Assembly: GCA_029976805.1 (NCBI GenBank)
Contig: JAPOLY010000017.1
Location: forward strand, 1 to 39,096
Direction of reading: 5' to 3'
Length of the DNA: 39,096 nt
Origin: a bacterium
GTDB taxonomy: Bacteria > Planctomycetota > UBA8108 > UBA1146
Part shown: positions 7,165-15,830 of the stretch, one piece after another
Layout: every line of letters begins with the position of its first letter
Position numbering within the stretch: the first letter of the stretch is position 1
Program-made: the position numbers and the translations under genes
Notes under the pieces: model-generated
What the model was told of the DNA's origin: nothing
Databases searched by the model: none
Seen by the model: only the letters and a program-made list of their open reading frames with translations

Positions 7165-8231
7165 ACCTCTTCAAAGAACCAGGGCTTCAGAACCTGAAGC
7201 CTGGACTCGTAGTCTTCCGGATCGAGCAACCAGTTGGTGCTCGCCACCGAGGAAAGCAGGCTGTTGCCGTCCTGCGGGGTGAAGCAGAAACCGGTGATCC
7301 AGCGGCCGTCGACCACTGAGAGAGTCTCGTGTGGAATGACAGTCTGATTCAGAATCCTGCCGAAGAAACCGTGATCCCTGCCGAAGCTGAACACCTGGTT
7401 GGCTGACTTCTTGTACGTCACCGCGAGGCGATCATTCTCGCGAATCAGTTCCATCAACTGCTCCACTGAGGTGTCTTTTTCCACACGAATGCGGAATCTC
7501 AACGTATGCATGTACTGAGAGTTGAGCTTGACTGCACTGGAGTAGAGATTCTGGTAACTGAGATTCATCGTCTTGAAGAGATGATGGGCGTCTCGCGCAT
7601 GGTGAGTGCCAAAGGACTCATCCTTGTGCTTGCCCACCTGGGGTGAAGGTGCGAAGCCGGCATCCTGACTGACGTCATTGGCCCTGCGCATGCAAACGAA
7701 GTCTGCAGAGACGAGGTTTTGCGGTTCACGACCATTTTCCATCGCAAGGGTCTTGAGGAGCGCCGCAAGATTGTGGGTGTTGCAAGACACCACATGGAGG
7801 AAGCGGTCTTCACCCGGAACGAGAGCCTCGTCATTGATCCCACGGGCATACATCTTGCCGAAGCCAAACTCTGATCCCTGGGCAATGAATCCCTTGACCG
7901 ATGATGCGGATTCGTAGAACTCCGATTTGTTGGCCAAACCGGCACCCGAAGGCGTACAGTCGATGACCACTGCGGATCGCTCGATGGCTTCGCGGGTCTC
8001 AAATTCTGCCTTGAGACCGAGTTTTTCAAATCCGGACATCGCCTCCTGAGAAGTGGAAAGCTTCGCACCACGATCCAGAAGTGTTTTGACTTTGGAACGG
8101 TCAGTGAAGAGCGGAGATCGCTTGTTGAAAGTGACCTCGTCGATGCCGAGTTTTTCTTTGAAATGACACAAGAGGCCGATGAGTGGCTCACCGATGGTTC
8201 CGGTGCCGACGACATGAACAATTCTGGACAT
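7161..8231 (-). CDS. Archaeal-type (type II) glyceraldehyde-3-phosphate dehydrogenase-like protein
   Basis: 356 residues. Enzymes of this family oxidise glyceraldehyde 3-phosphate to 1,3-bisphosphoglycerate with NAD(P). An N-terminal Rossmann motif VVGTGTIGEPLIG (7-19) is followed by DCTPSGAGLANKSEFY (91-106), which matches the archaeal D-x-T-P-x-G-x-G-x-x-N-K signature. The catalytic-type cysteine is Cys150 in VVSCNTHNLAALL, equivalent to the SCNT motif of archaeal enzymes. A histidine-rich GTHHARDAHHLF (208-219) lies where the archaeal family has its HAPD-like motif. The start has a CAGGGGGAACA site before ATG. No glycolytic gene is nearby. It could serve another aldehyde or phosphoaldehyde, since its sequence is clearly diverged. 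Family assignment is good; substrate less so. Confidence 0.7.
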   Translation of the reverse strand: MSRIVHVVGTGTIGEPLIGLLCHFKEKLGIDEVTFNKRSPLFTDRSKVKTLLDRGAKLSTSQEAMSGFEKLGLKAEFETREAIERSAVVIDCTPSGAGLANKSEFYESASSVKGFIAQGSEFGFGKMYARGINDEALVPGEDRFLHVVSCNTHNLAALLKTLAMENGREPQNLVSADFVCMRRANDVSQDAGFAPSPQVGKHKDESFGTHHARDAHHLFKTMNLSYQNLYSSAVKLNSQYMHTLRFRIRVEKDTSVEQLMELIRENDRLAVTYKKSANQVFSFGRDHGFFGRILNQTVIPHETLSVVDGRWITGFCFTPQDGNSLLSSVASTNWLLDPEDYESRLQVLKPWFFEEV

Positions 8232-8401
8232 TGTTCCCCCTGAAAATCAGACGGTTCAACCACTGGGCCAACGTGACACCGGGGAAGAGCCGATTAGCCT
8301 CATTCTATAAGTCGCTTCAGGGAGGTGCGACCACTGTCGAAGGCAAAGGCAAAAATATCGATCAAAGAGGGATATCTCTGTTTCCTGCCCCGTTCTGGGG
8401 C

Positions 8402-8441
8402 AAAAAAAGGGCCCCGGTGAGTAATCACCGGAGCCCTTTTT
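8402..8441 (-). terminator. Rho-independent terminator of the glycine-rich lipoprotein gene
   Basis: Arms 8409-8420 and 8425-8436 pair around GTAA, with one G-U pair on the minus-strand RNA, and the flanking A and T runs extend the stem. The minus-strand transcript ends in a run of at least seven T. The A run on the other side makes it potentially bidirectional. Confidence 0.85.
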
Positions 8442-8459
8442 ACTGAACAATACTCCCGA

Positions 8460-11400
8460 TTATTCCGCAGAAAATGGAATGTCGATCAGATCGATCACCG
8501 GAGCCACATCTCCAAGGAAGAAGTCGGAGTAAAGAAGAATGATCATTCGAACACTCTCCACTTCACTGTTGAGAAGGGTCGGATCACTGACCACACCCAC
8601 GGACGGGCCTGTCAATCCGGCACTCTCACTACTCGCACCGAAGCCCTCGTAAAGGACGCGGTGGTTATTGAAGTTTCCGAGATCACCGGCTTGCTGAACC
8701 ACGATCGCATCGTCAATCAGGTTGATACCCGAAATCGATCCTTCGTCATTGACCAGGTTATAAGGCGTCGAGAAAGCCGAACTGAGCTCTTTCCCAAAGC
8801 TGAAGAATGGCCCCTCCACCGGTGCGGGTGTGACATTGATCTCATCCGCAAATCCGAGAGGAGTCTCGATACGAATCCAGCCCGCAGATCCATTTCCTCC
8901 TGAGTTGGAGGAGTTGGCCGTCGAGTACGGCAGCCCGGGTGCACCGGGGAGATCGTTGGCGTTGCCACCACGAACGTCGAGAGTCGCCAATGGATCGATC
9001 ACCACGCGACTCTTGCCACGAATACGGATCACTCCACCTGCTCCAGCTCCACCTGCTCCGCAGCCTTCCGGTGCAAGATAGGAATCTCCACCACGGGCAT
9101 TGATCAGTGCGGTTTCGCCGATGGTCAGCGGACCTGCAGCGGCAATCTCCAGATAGCCGCCTCCGCCACCTCCACCGGTGGAAGCCAGAGCAGTCGTGGT
9201 ACCGGTATCAAAGACTGCACCACCACCGGCTCCTCCAAGTCCACCCACTTCCAGTGCGATACTGGCACCCGGATTGTCCGGATCGGGGACGAGGAAGGAA
9301 CTGGTTCCGTATGCTGAACCACCACTTCCCGCATTCGGGAAGTTTCCATCGCACTCACCCGCTCCGCTGCCATTCAGTCCGGACTCGGCGTAACCGCCGC
9401 CACCACCGCCACCGACAGTACATGCCAAGGCGATGTCTCCTGCGGAAGATTCTCCACCGGAAGCGGCCTCAATCTGGTCAGGGGGAACGGGAGTTCCCGG
9501 GTCTCCTCCGGGAGGAATTGTGAAAATCAATGAAGCAGGAACTCCGGCAGGAATACCGCCCGCTTCTCCATGGGTGAGAGTAATCGCATCTTGCGTCGAT
9601 CCCCCTTCACCTCCAGCACCACCTCCAGGCCCCGGAACTCCTCCTGCTCCCGGAGCAGGATTGAGGGGATCCGTCGCCAGATCGGGGAAACCACCATCCT
9701 GTCCGCTGACATTGATGGTTCCTTCGATGTTCACGAAACCGCTCGCCCTGAGGAAGAGGGAGTTGGCTCCTGTGGCATTGATGGTGGCACCATCCAACAC
9801 CGTCAGGTTGGCAATCTCGAAAACCCCGTCTGTTCCCACCACACCCATGTCGGCGCCACCGAAAGTGGTGATCGTCCCGGCATCGGTATCGACGAGATAG
9901 GGGGAATCGACGCTGGTAAAGGAGAGGTCAGTGACTCCGGAACCGGTCTCGATCGGACCAGAAGAAATTCCATAGGAAGATCCCGGACTCTGGGCGGGGG
10001 TCGGATTCAGGGAACCGTCGTCCACCGAACCCGGTGCAACCAGGCTGCCGTTGGTCTCAAAGAGGATCAGACCGTCACCTCCGTCACCCGCTTGCATCAG
10101 GTTTCCGTTGGTCGTCTGGTCACCACCGAGGCCACCGACGGCAGAAATCTCGGCTGTGGAACCCACTTCCACATTTCCACTGGCACGGACGACGAGGCTT
10201 CCGCCTCCTCCACCACCACCAGCACCGGAGTTGGCACCCGCCACTCCAATGTTTCCAACTCCTCCATCGAGGTTGATGTTTCCGGTCAGGCGTACACCAC
10301 CATTGGCAACCACCATCATGGCGCCGCCCCCGCCGCCACCGCCGCCGCCATTATTGACGATGGGAGGAGCCGTAGTCGGCTGCCGGCGAACACCGGCACC
10401 ACCGCCGCCACCGCCGCCACCACCGGTCAGGTTGAATCCCAATTCGTCGGCAACAGCTCTACCGCCAACACCGTTCAATCCCCGGTTGACTGCGGTGAAA
10501 TCGTTCTGGTTGATCGCACTTTCACCGACGACACTGCCGCCTCCGCCACCTCCGCTACCCGGGCGGGCCACGAAGATCGCTGCAGGAATGATGACGTCGA
10601 TGTCTCCACCCGCTCCTCCCCCGAACTCACCGGGAGATGCTGAGACGAGCGTTTCCACGAGTTGGGTCTGGCCATTGACTTCAATGAACCCGCCATCCCC
10701 GCCAGCTCCTCCACCGGGACCGGCAGCTCCACCCAAACCGCTTTCGACATTGGATCCCTGGGTGCCATCGCCACCAGAGAAATCCAGATCCGCCGCCACA
10801 GAGAAGGCGAGATCATCCACATTTCCAGTACAGGAGCAGCGGAAGATCAGAGGTGTCGGTTGCGGATTCGGGAAGGTCAGGACTGCTCCTTGCTCGATGA
10901 TCATCGTGCGAGCATGGAACTCTCCGGGAACCGGTCCGATGGGCAATACTTCAAAAACGTTGGCCGGGTCGGTCACATTGAAAATCGATCCGTTGCCCTG
11001 ATTCAACTCATAGGTTTCATCCGCCTGCAGAATCACATCCACTGTGCCCTGCCCGACATCGCCAATGAAGTTGAACTCATTGCTGGCGGGATTGGTGGAG
11101 AGAACATCCCCTCCCCAGAGCGCAGTCCCCCCCGCAGTGAAATCAAAGCTTGCAGGAGTGATGAAATCTTCAGAGATCATGCCCTGAGGAATCACGGAAC
11201 TGTCGTTGTCGACCAGCATGATCCCGGATTCCCATTCACCCGCCGCATCAGAAAGTGCCGTCACCGGGATCGGGTTAGTAGCCTGAACACGAATGCGAAT
11301 TGCCCGAGGGCCATCGGTATCCGGGAGATCGAGACTGCTGTCCCAAAGGAACACCATATCTGCTCCGCCATTGACCGCGTAATCAGCCTGACCGGTCAGC

Positions 11401-12452
11401 AGAAGACTGCCGGGCACAAAGCCCTGACCCCGGAAATCGGAGTTGGGATCATCGTAGGCTGTGCAGGTGTTCCAGTTACCGGATCCTGCCGGATCCTCAA
11501 ACTCGGGAATGAAGTCGAATCTTCCCAGAGCCGGTTGCGTCGCAATCACAAATTTCAGTGGCACGACTCCGGTACGGACTCCACCCGGCATCAAGCCGGC
11601 GGTCACGTAGGGCGGCATGTTCGAGGTTTCACCCGGTGCAATCAGGGTCGCCAAAGGAATATCGATGCTGGAACTGATCAGCGGCAATCCACCCGTGGCA
11701 GCACTCAAACTGAACTTCAGAGGAGTGGTATCACCGGAAGGAATGATGCCGGTCGGCAACTCGACACGAACCGCCTGCATTTCTGCGGGCAAATCGAAAT
11801 TGGCTGCGGGATCCAAACCTGCGGTCACGCCGGCTGCAGCGAGAACACTGGTTCCGTCGTCCACATTGGCTCCGGTCACACCGTTGAGGTTGTAACCGTA
11901 CAAAACCACTTCCGCGGGAACGACCTGGCCGCCGGCATTGGCCATCAGCTGGTTGCCGTTATCACCCACCGCATACCCGACGATCTCGGGAGCCGCGGTA
12001 AAGATACCTGCACCGGCATTGATGCCATCGACAAACAGGGTGACCGGTCCACTGCGAACTCCACCGGGCACCATTGCCGTCAGGGTGGAGACTGCACCGC
12101 AGGCATTGGGGTCGGTCGGATCCTCTGGAACCACGTTCACTGACAGGATCAGGGCATCGATCTCGGCCTGACCACTGAAGCTGGACATGACCACCCGGTT
12201 TCCACCGGTGTCAGAGAAGTTGACTCCACTGAAGGTCAAAATGGTCCCTGCACTGCCCTGAGCCGGGGTCACATCGTTGACCAGTGGCTGGTCACAGACG
12301 GGAGGAGGAGGCGGTGGAGGAGGATTCGTAATCGGAGGATCACCAAACTGGACCCCGAAACGATTTCCGGTGTTACAACCGCCGATGACGATCAACACCA
12401 ACAACAAAATGACCGACCGGTTCAATCCGGCGAACCTGTGAGTGTCGAGCAC
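8460..12452 (-). CDS. Very large glycine-rich lipoprotein with IPT/TIG-like domain
   Basis: 1330 residues. The GTG start gives a lipoprotein signal: a short basic segment, a hydrophobic core VILLLVLIVIGG (14-25) and Cys26 as the lipid site. An octaproline stretch (PPPPPPPP) follows within about 20 residues. Next comes an IPT/TIG-type Ig domain (NDVTPAQGSAGTILTFSGVN), then several further beta domains. Two long segments, about 580-830 and 960-1240, are dominated by GGGGGG runs alternating with short beta strands of the pattern VVRASGNVEVGSTAEISAVGG. This is typical of glycine-rich beta-solenoid surface proteins. The C-terminal part (VRMIILLYSDFFLG) looks like a laminin-G or jelly-roll type end. 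No catalytic motif is seen. It is probably exported and anchored at a membrane facing the outside. It has its own terminator downstream and no operon partner. Confidence 0.8.
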   Translation of the reverse strand: MLDTHRFAGLNRSVILLLVLIVIGGCNTGNRFGVQFGDPPITNPPPPPPPPVCDQPLVNDVTPAQGSAGTILTFSGVNFSDTGGNRVVMSSFSGQAEIDALILSVNVVPEDPTDPNACGAVSTLTAMVPGGVRSGPVTLFVDGINAGAGIFTAAPEIVGYAVGDNGNQLMANAGGQVVPAEVVLYGYNLNGVTGANVDDGTSVLAAAGVTAGLDPAANFDLPAEMQAVRVELPTGIIPSGDTTPLKFSLSAATGGLPLISSSIDIPLATLIAPGETSNMPPYVTAGLMPGGVRTGVVPLKFVIATQPALGRFDFIPEFEDPAGSGNWNTCTAYDDPNSDFRGQGFVPGSLLLTGQADYAVNGGADMVFLWDSSLDLPDTDGPRAIRIRVQATNPIPVTALSDAAGEWESGIMLVDNDSSVIPQGMISEDFITPASFDFTAGGTALWGGDVLSTNPASNEFNFIGDVGQGTVDVILQADETYELNQGNGSIFNVTDPANVFEVLPIGPVPGEFHARTMIIEQGAVLTFPNPQPTPLIFRCSCTGNVDDLAFSVAADLDFSGGDGTQGSNVESGLGGAAGPGGGAGGDGGFIEVNGQTQLVETLVSASPGEFGGGAGGDIDVIIPAAIFVARPGSGGGGGGSVVGESAINQNDFTAVNRGLNGVGGRAVADELGFNLTGGGGGGGGGAGVRRQPTTAPPIVNNGGGGGGGGGAMMVVANGGVRLTGNINLDGGVGNIGVAGANSGAGGGGGGGSLVVRASGNVEVGSTAEISAVGGLGGDQTTNGNLMQAGDGGDGLILFETNGSLVAPGSVDDGSLNPTPAQSPGSSYGISSGPIETGSGVTDLSFTSVDSPYLVDTDAGTITTFGGADMGVVGTDGVFEIANLTVLDGATINATGANSLFLRASGFVNIEGTINVSGQDGGFPDLATDPLNPAPGAGGVPGPGGGAGGEGGSTQDAITLTHGEAGGIPAGVPASLIFTIPPGGDPGTPVPPDQIEAASGGESSAGDIALACTVGGGGGGGYAESGLNGSGAGECDGNFPNAGSGGSAYGTSSFLVPDPDNPGASIALEVGGLGGAGGGAVFDTGTTTALASTGGGGGGGYLEIAAAGPLTIGETALINARGGDSYLAPEGCGAGGAGAGGVIRIRGKSRVVIDPLATLDVRGGNANDLPGAPGLPYSTANSSNSGGNGSAGWIRIETPLGFADEINVTPAPVEGPFFSFGKELSSAFSTPYNLVNDEGSISGINLIDDAIVVQQAGDLGNFNNHRVLYEGFGASSESAGLTGPSVGVVSDPTLLNSEVESVRMIILLYSDFFLGDVAPVIDLIDIPFSAE

Positions 12453-12458
12453 AGGGGC

Positions 12459-12466
12459 TCTCCTTT
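12459..12466 (-). promoter_or_regulatory. Ribosome-binding site that fixes a GTG start for the lipoprotein
   Basis: AAAGGAGA on the minus strand lies 6 nt before GTG at 12452. An in-frame ATG 93 nt upstream would bury the lipoprotein signal behind 31 polar residues, so it was rejected. Confidence 0.75.
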
Positions 12467-13203
12467 CCCTCGGGTGATGAGATCCGACTAACGGATCTGG
12501 CGACCTTTGGATTGGGACATCCAAAGCCGAGGCTGTCTGCTTCATTTCTTACCTGTTCAAGTTCTCAGTCGCAGAGATCAAATTCGAAATGACAGCCGAA
12601 ACTGTGCTTCGAAAAAGCAGGGCTCCACTCGGGAGGGGCTGCTGACCTGACTGAGCGCCTAATTTTGAGTGTTCATTTTCTTGCCAAGCCCATCACGGCT
12701 TGCAACACAGGAACCGGTTTCAACCCACGAAGAGTAGACGGACCCGGAAAATGCTTACCCCTTTGTGAAGCAAACATCAGGCCATAATCCCATAACACCG
12801 GAGAAGAGCCTCTAAAGGCTTCCCTGTGGACTTTGGGATCATTGCATTCGTCTTCTGCAGATCAATTGGGGATTAACGCCGAAGGCTTCATTGTGCCAAT
12901 GTTGACACGCGACTTCGACTCGACACACCCCGTGATCCTGGCTCTTCAGAATCCCTCGCCCGGCCACGACTCTTCCGCCGTCGTCATGCGTGGGACGCCT
13001 CTCGCAGGTTTGCCATAATTCCTCCGGCCGGGGCCCCGATCTCTCACTGGCCCGCCGCAAATGTTGGTCTGGCAAACAGCAGAATATCGTATCCCGGAGG
13101 GCATGGGAGTCAAGATCGGGAGACTGGCGTTCTGACAATCGAGAGGGCAAGATGCCCCTCCCGAATCCCCCCTATGGCGGGGGTTCAATTTCGATCTGCC
13201 GCC

Positions 13204-13210
13204 GGAAAGG
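13204..13210 (+). promoter_or_regulatory. Ribosome-binding site that fixes a TTG start
   Basis: GGAAAGG lies 8 nt before the TTG at 13219. The ATG 45 nt upstream (13174) follows CCCCCCT and has no ribosome-binding site. Confidence 0.6.
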
Positions 13211-13218
13211 CTGACCTC

Positions 13219-15087
13219 TTGAAGCGACCCCTGGGAGAGCTCTTTTCCCGTGAAATTGCCCTTCTGAGGCGATTCTTGGGGGTTTTCCGAAGAAAAAAGG
13301 GTTCTGAAAGCCCTGCGGTGTCATCGAAAGCTTCCCGCCCACGGTCAGCAGAGCCGTCAGCACGCCCTTCTGCCAGCACCCAGAGCCCCGACCCTTCCTC
13401 GAAGGGCCCTGAACCCCGATCCCACCGTCCCCGAACCGTGTCGAAACGAAAATCCCGTTCTGGCGTTCAGGAATCAGCGCCCAAAAATGCAACATCAGGG
13501 GCTGTACGCCCAAAAGGACCGCGAAGACAGCCAGCGAAAGGGATTCCATCCCCCAGACAGCGAAAAAGGAGCACCCCTGCCAATGGGGTTCGCAGAATTG
13601 CCCCCGTTCGTTCGGAACTTCTGGATCGCGAGATCGCCCATTCACCGGCAGATCCCTTTGCCTCGACCGTCGGCTCCGTGGTGTTTCATCTGGTCCTGCT
13701 TCTCATCATGATTCCACTGTGGACTCCGGCCCCATCCCCTGACCCCCCTCCCTCCAGAGTCATCATTCGATATCTGCCCAGAGAAAACCCGGAACCCGAG
13801 GGCGAAAAAGAAAAGGAAGCCACACCCGAAGCTCCGACAGTCGAGACTCGGCAGGAAGAGCCTGAACCAGTGGAAACACCTTTGACAGATGAAGTGAATC
13901 CGGAGATTCGCGACACCTCGCAGAATTCTCCTGTCGACGATTCGCAGTTCACCGTCGATGCCGAAGGGGGTGACTTTTCCACGGGTAGAACGGGAGGAGG
14001 TCGCACCCGCGCCCTCTCCCTTCATGGTGGCAGCGCCGAGACTGAATCTGCGATTCAGTCAGGGATCGAGTGGCTGATCCGTCACCAGGACCGGGATGGG
14101 AGCTGGTCACCCGACCGCTTTCATCTTCATTGCGAGGAGAGCGCAGTTGATTGCGAAGGAGCGGGTTACCCCGAACACCGTGCCGGCATTACCGGCTTGT
14201 GCCTGCTCGCTCTTCTCGGGAATGGTCATCCACCAGGGGTGGACGGCAGTCCCCGGGAAGTGGCCGCCTGGAAAGCGCTCCGCTGGCTGATCGATCACCA
14301 GGATCCAACAGGCTGTATTCGCAGTGGAAAAGGCGATTTCCCCCGAAATCTGTATGACCATGGCATCGCTACCTTCGCCCTCTGTGAAGCGGCCGAACTC
14401 CTGAACAACTCTGAGGTGAAAAAAGCGGCGGGGAAGGGTCTTGAGTTTATCGCCAGCAGTCAACAACCCGGTGGAGGTTGGGACTACGTGCCATCACCCA
14501 CACTGAGGAATGACCTCTCCATTACCGGCTGGCAGGTTTTGGCCTTGCATGCCGGACGGAAAATTGGCCTCCTTCCACCTCCTCAGGTAGTTCACAAGTT
14601 GGAGAGGTATCTTCAACGCTGCATCGACCCCGCAGGGGGGGCGACGTATTCGGACAGGGGCAGGGGTCGCGGTCGCGGAGGTTATGGGATTGATGCCGTC
14701 GGATTGCTGACCCGATTGACGCTCGGTCACTCTCCCTTCTCACGTGAGAGCATTCACTGCTCGAAGGTTCTGTTGCAAAACCTGCCCGCCCCCGATTCAA
14801 GATCCGATTGGGATCGGGATCCACAATCGATGTACTATTGGTACACCGCAACTCTGGCCCTTTTCCACATGGGCGGCCCCGCTTGGGAAAAATGGAACTC
14901 GGCGATTCAGCAGCACGTCCTTCCACTGCAACACACTGAAGGTGAATTGAAAGGTTCCTGGGATCCGGATCCGAACTGGATCGGGAAAGCAGGAGGTCGG
15001 GTGACCCAAACCGCGCTCGGAATCCTGACCTTTGAAACCTATTTCCGATACACACCCCTGCACCGTCAATTGGGATTCCGGCGCTGA
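13219..15087 (+). CDS. Membrane-anchored squalene cyclase/prenyltransferase-repeat protein
   Basis: About 622 residues. The first 145 are strongly basic and rich in Ser, Pro and Arg, with no signal peptide. A single membrane segment follows (SVVFHLVLLLIMIPLW, about 152-167), then a Pro/Glu-rich linker, then a C-terminal domain (about 260-622) built of QW-like alpha-alpha repeats: SGIEWLIRHQDRDGSWSP, ALRWLIDHQDPTGCI, GLEFIASSQQPGGGWDY and YYWYTATLALFHMGG. This is the fold of the prenyltransferase / squalene oxidase repeat family, common in planctomycetes as secreted domains of unknown role. The DxDD motif of true squalene-hopene cyclases is not evident, so cyclase activity is unlikely. The layout predicts a basic cytoplasmic tail and an outward-facing barrel. 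A PDZ-like membrane protein gene follows 125 bp downstream. Confidence 0.8.
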   Translation: MKRPLGELFSREIALLRRFLGVFRRKKGSESPAVSSKASRPRSAEPSARPSASTQSPDPSSKGPEPRSHRPRTVSKRKSRSGVQESAPKNATSGAVRPKGPRRQPAKGIPSPRQRKRSTPANGVRRIAPVRSELLDREIAHSPADPFASTVGSVVFHLVLLLIMIPLWTPAPSPDPPPSRVIIRYLPRENPEPEGEKEKEATPEAPTVETRQEEPEPVETPLTDEVNPEIRDTSQNSPVDDSQFTVDAEGGDFSTGRTGGGRTRALSLHGGSAETESAIQSGIEWLIRHQDRDGSWSPDRFHLHCEESAVDCEGAGYPEHRAGITGLCLLALLGNGHPPGVDGSPREVAAWKALRWLIDHQDPTGCIRSGKGDFPRNLYDHGIATFALCEAAELLNNSEVKKAAGKGLEFIASSQQPGGGWDYVPSPTLRNDLSITGWQVLALHAGRKIGLLPPPQVVHKLERYLQRCIDPAGGATYSDRGRGRGRGGYGIDAVGLLTRLTLGHSPFSRESIHCSKVLLQNLPAPDSRSDWDRDPQSMYYWYTATLALFHMGGPAWEKWNSAIQQHVLPLQHTEGELKGSWDPDPNWIGKAGGRVTQTALGILTFETYFRYTPLHRQLGFRR

Positions 15088-15212
15088 AACTGGCCTGCTG
15101 AAGTCCAGAGCCATCCCCTCAAACCATGGAAAACATGAAAAAAAAATCCCTTTGAAGTAGAATGGAACCCCGAACCACAGAGCGCGGGTTTCACAGCTAG
15201 CAGGAGTTTGAC

Positions 15213-15788
15213 ATGAGTATTTTTGACAAAGTTCTTTGGGGAGTTCTCATTCTCATGGTCACCCTGGCCCTCGTTTGGGGAGTCGTGATTGGCTTGCCCA
15301 GCTCGATTCCGGATGTGGCCATGAAATCGGAACGCATCTCCATCGAAGCCCTGCGCAAGGATCTGACTTCTGAACAGAATGCCCTGCTGACAGAAAATCT
15401 CACCCCCGCAGCGCAAGAGGGACAAACCCGCCCCCCGCGAGCCCCCCAGTCGGAAGTCTTCCGAATCAACCGCCCCCTGATGGCCAAACTGGCCAATCGT
15501 ACCGAATGTCAGCAAGAACTGATGAATGCATCCAGTGAGCCTCAGGAAGATGGCTCATTGAGAATTTTCGATATCAAGGCGGGCTGTCTTCTCGACAAGG
15601 TAGGACTTCAGAATGAGGACCGACTGAAGATGGTCGATGGCCAGCCCCTCGATTTCACTTCGATGGGTGCTGTTTTTTCCAGCCATTCAAACAGTCTCGC
15701 AAAACTGCAGGCTGGCCAACCTGTTGTCATACAAATTGAGCGGAGAGGCCGAATGGTCGCTCTGGTCATTGACCCGACCGGCATCTAG
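15213..15788 (+). CDS. Membrane-anchored protein with C-terminal PDZ-like domain
   Basis: 191 residues. An N-terminal membrane anchor (about 7-29, VLWGVLILMVTLALVWGVVIG) is followed by a linker and a PDZ-like domain (about 115-188) whose core reads IKAGCLLDKVGLQNEDRLKMVDGQPLD in the family pattern. The layout resembles the inner-membrane GspC protein of type II secretion, though no other secretion gene is in view. A good AGGAG site lies 8 nt before ATG. The gene lies downstream of the squalene-repeat protein in the same direction, and the two may act together in the envelope. A terminator that overlaps its last codons closes the unit. Confidence 0.75.
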   Translation: MSIFDKVLWGVLILMVTLALVWGVVIGLPSSIPDVAMKSERISIEALRKDLTSEQNALLTENLTPAAQEGQTRPPRAPQSEVFRINRPLMAKLANRTECQQELMNASSEPQEDGSLRIFDIKAGCLLDKVGLQNEDRLKMVDGQPLDFTSMGAVFSSHSNSLAKLQAGQPVVIQIERRGRMVALVIDPTGI

Positions 15789-15806
15789 CCTCTCCGCCCA
15801 CTTTTT
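15740..15806 (+). terminator. Long-stem terminator overlapping the end of the PDZ gene
   Basis: Perfect 10-bp arms GCGGAGAGGC (15740-15749) and GCCTCTCCGC (15788-15797) enclose an inner GGTCG/CGACC stem (15755-15759 / 15775-15779) and a GGTC-ATT-GACC hairpin. CCAC and then TTTTTT follow. The 5' arm lies within the coding region, and the 3' arm begins at the last base of the stop codon. Confidence 0.6.
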
Positions 15807-15830
15807 TAATCTCGAATACAGAGTGAAAGA

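Larger units (their letters stand above)
12453..13218. other. Divergent intergenic region of 766 bp
   Basis: No convincing gene; short open frames here have no ribosome-binding site or recognisable product. It should carry promoters for the lipoprotein (minus) and the squalene-repeat protein (plus). It contains an operator-like inverted repeat at 12681-12705: TTGC(C)AAGCC, six bases, GGCTTGCAA, i.e. 9-bp arms with one bulged C. It also contains two GC-rich imperfect hairpins at about 13143-13160 and 13166-13185. I could not place a confident promoter. Confidence 0.5.

Noticed and set aside
10051-12143. Long plus-strand frames rich in proline, serine or arginine opposite the glycine-rich lipoprotein
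   Set aside because: They are the reverse complement of glycine-rich codons, with no ribosome-binding site or domain.
12833-13150. Short open frames in the divergent gap before the squalene-repeat gene
   Set aside because: Both strands are open only briefly, with no ribosome-binding site and no recognisable product.
13174-13218. ATG start 45 nt upstream for the squalene-repeat protein
   Set aside because: It has no ribosome-binding site, whereas TTG 13219 has GGAAAGG at suitable spacing. The choice is not absolute.
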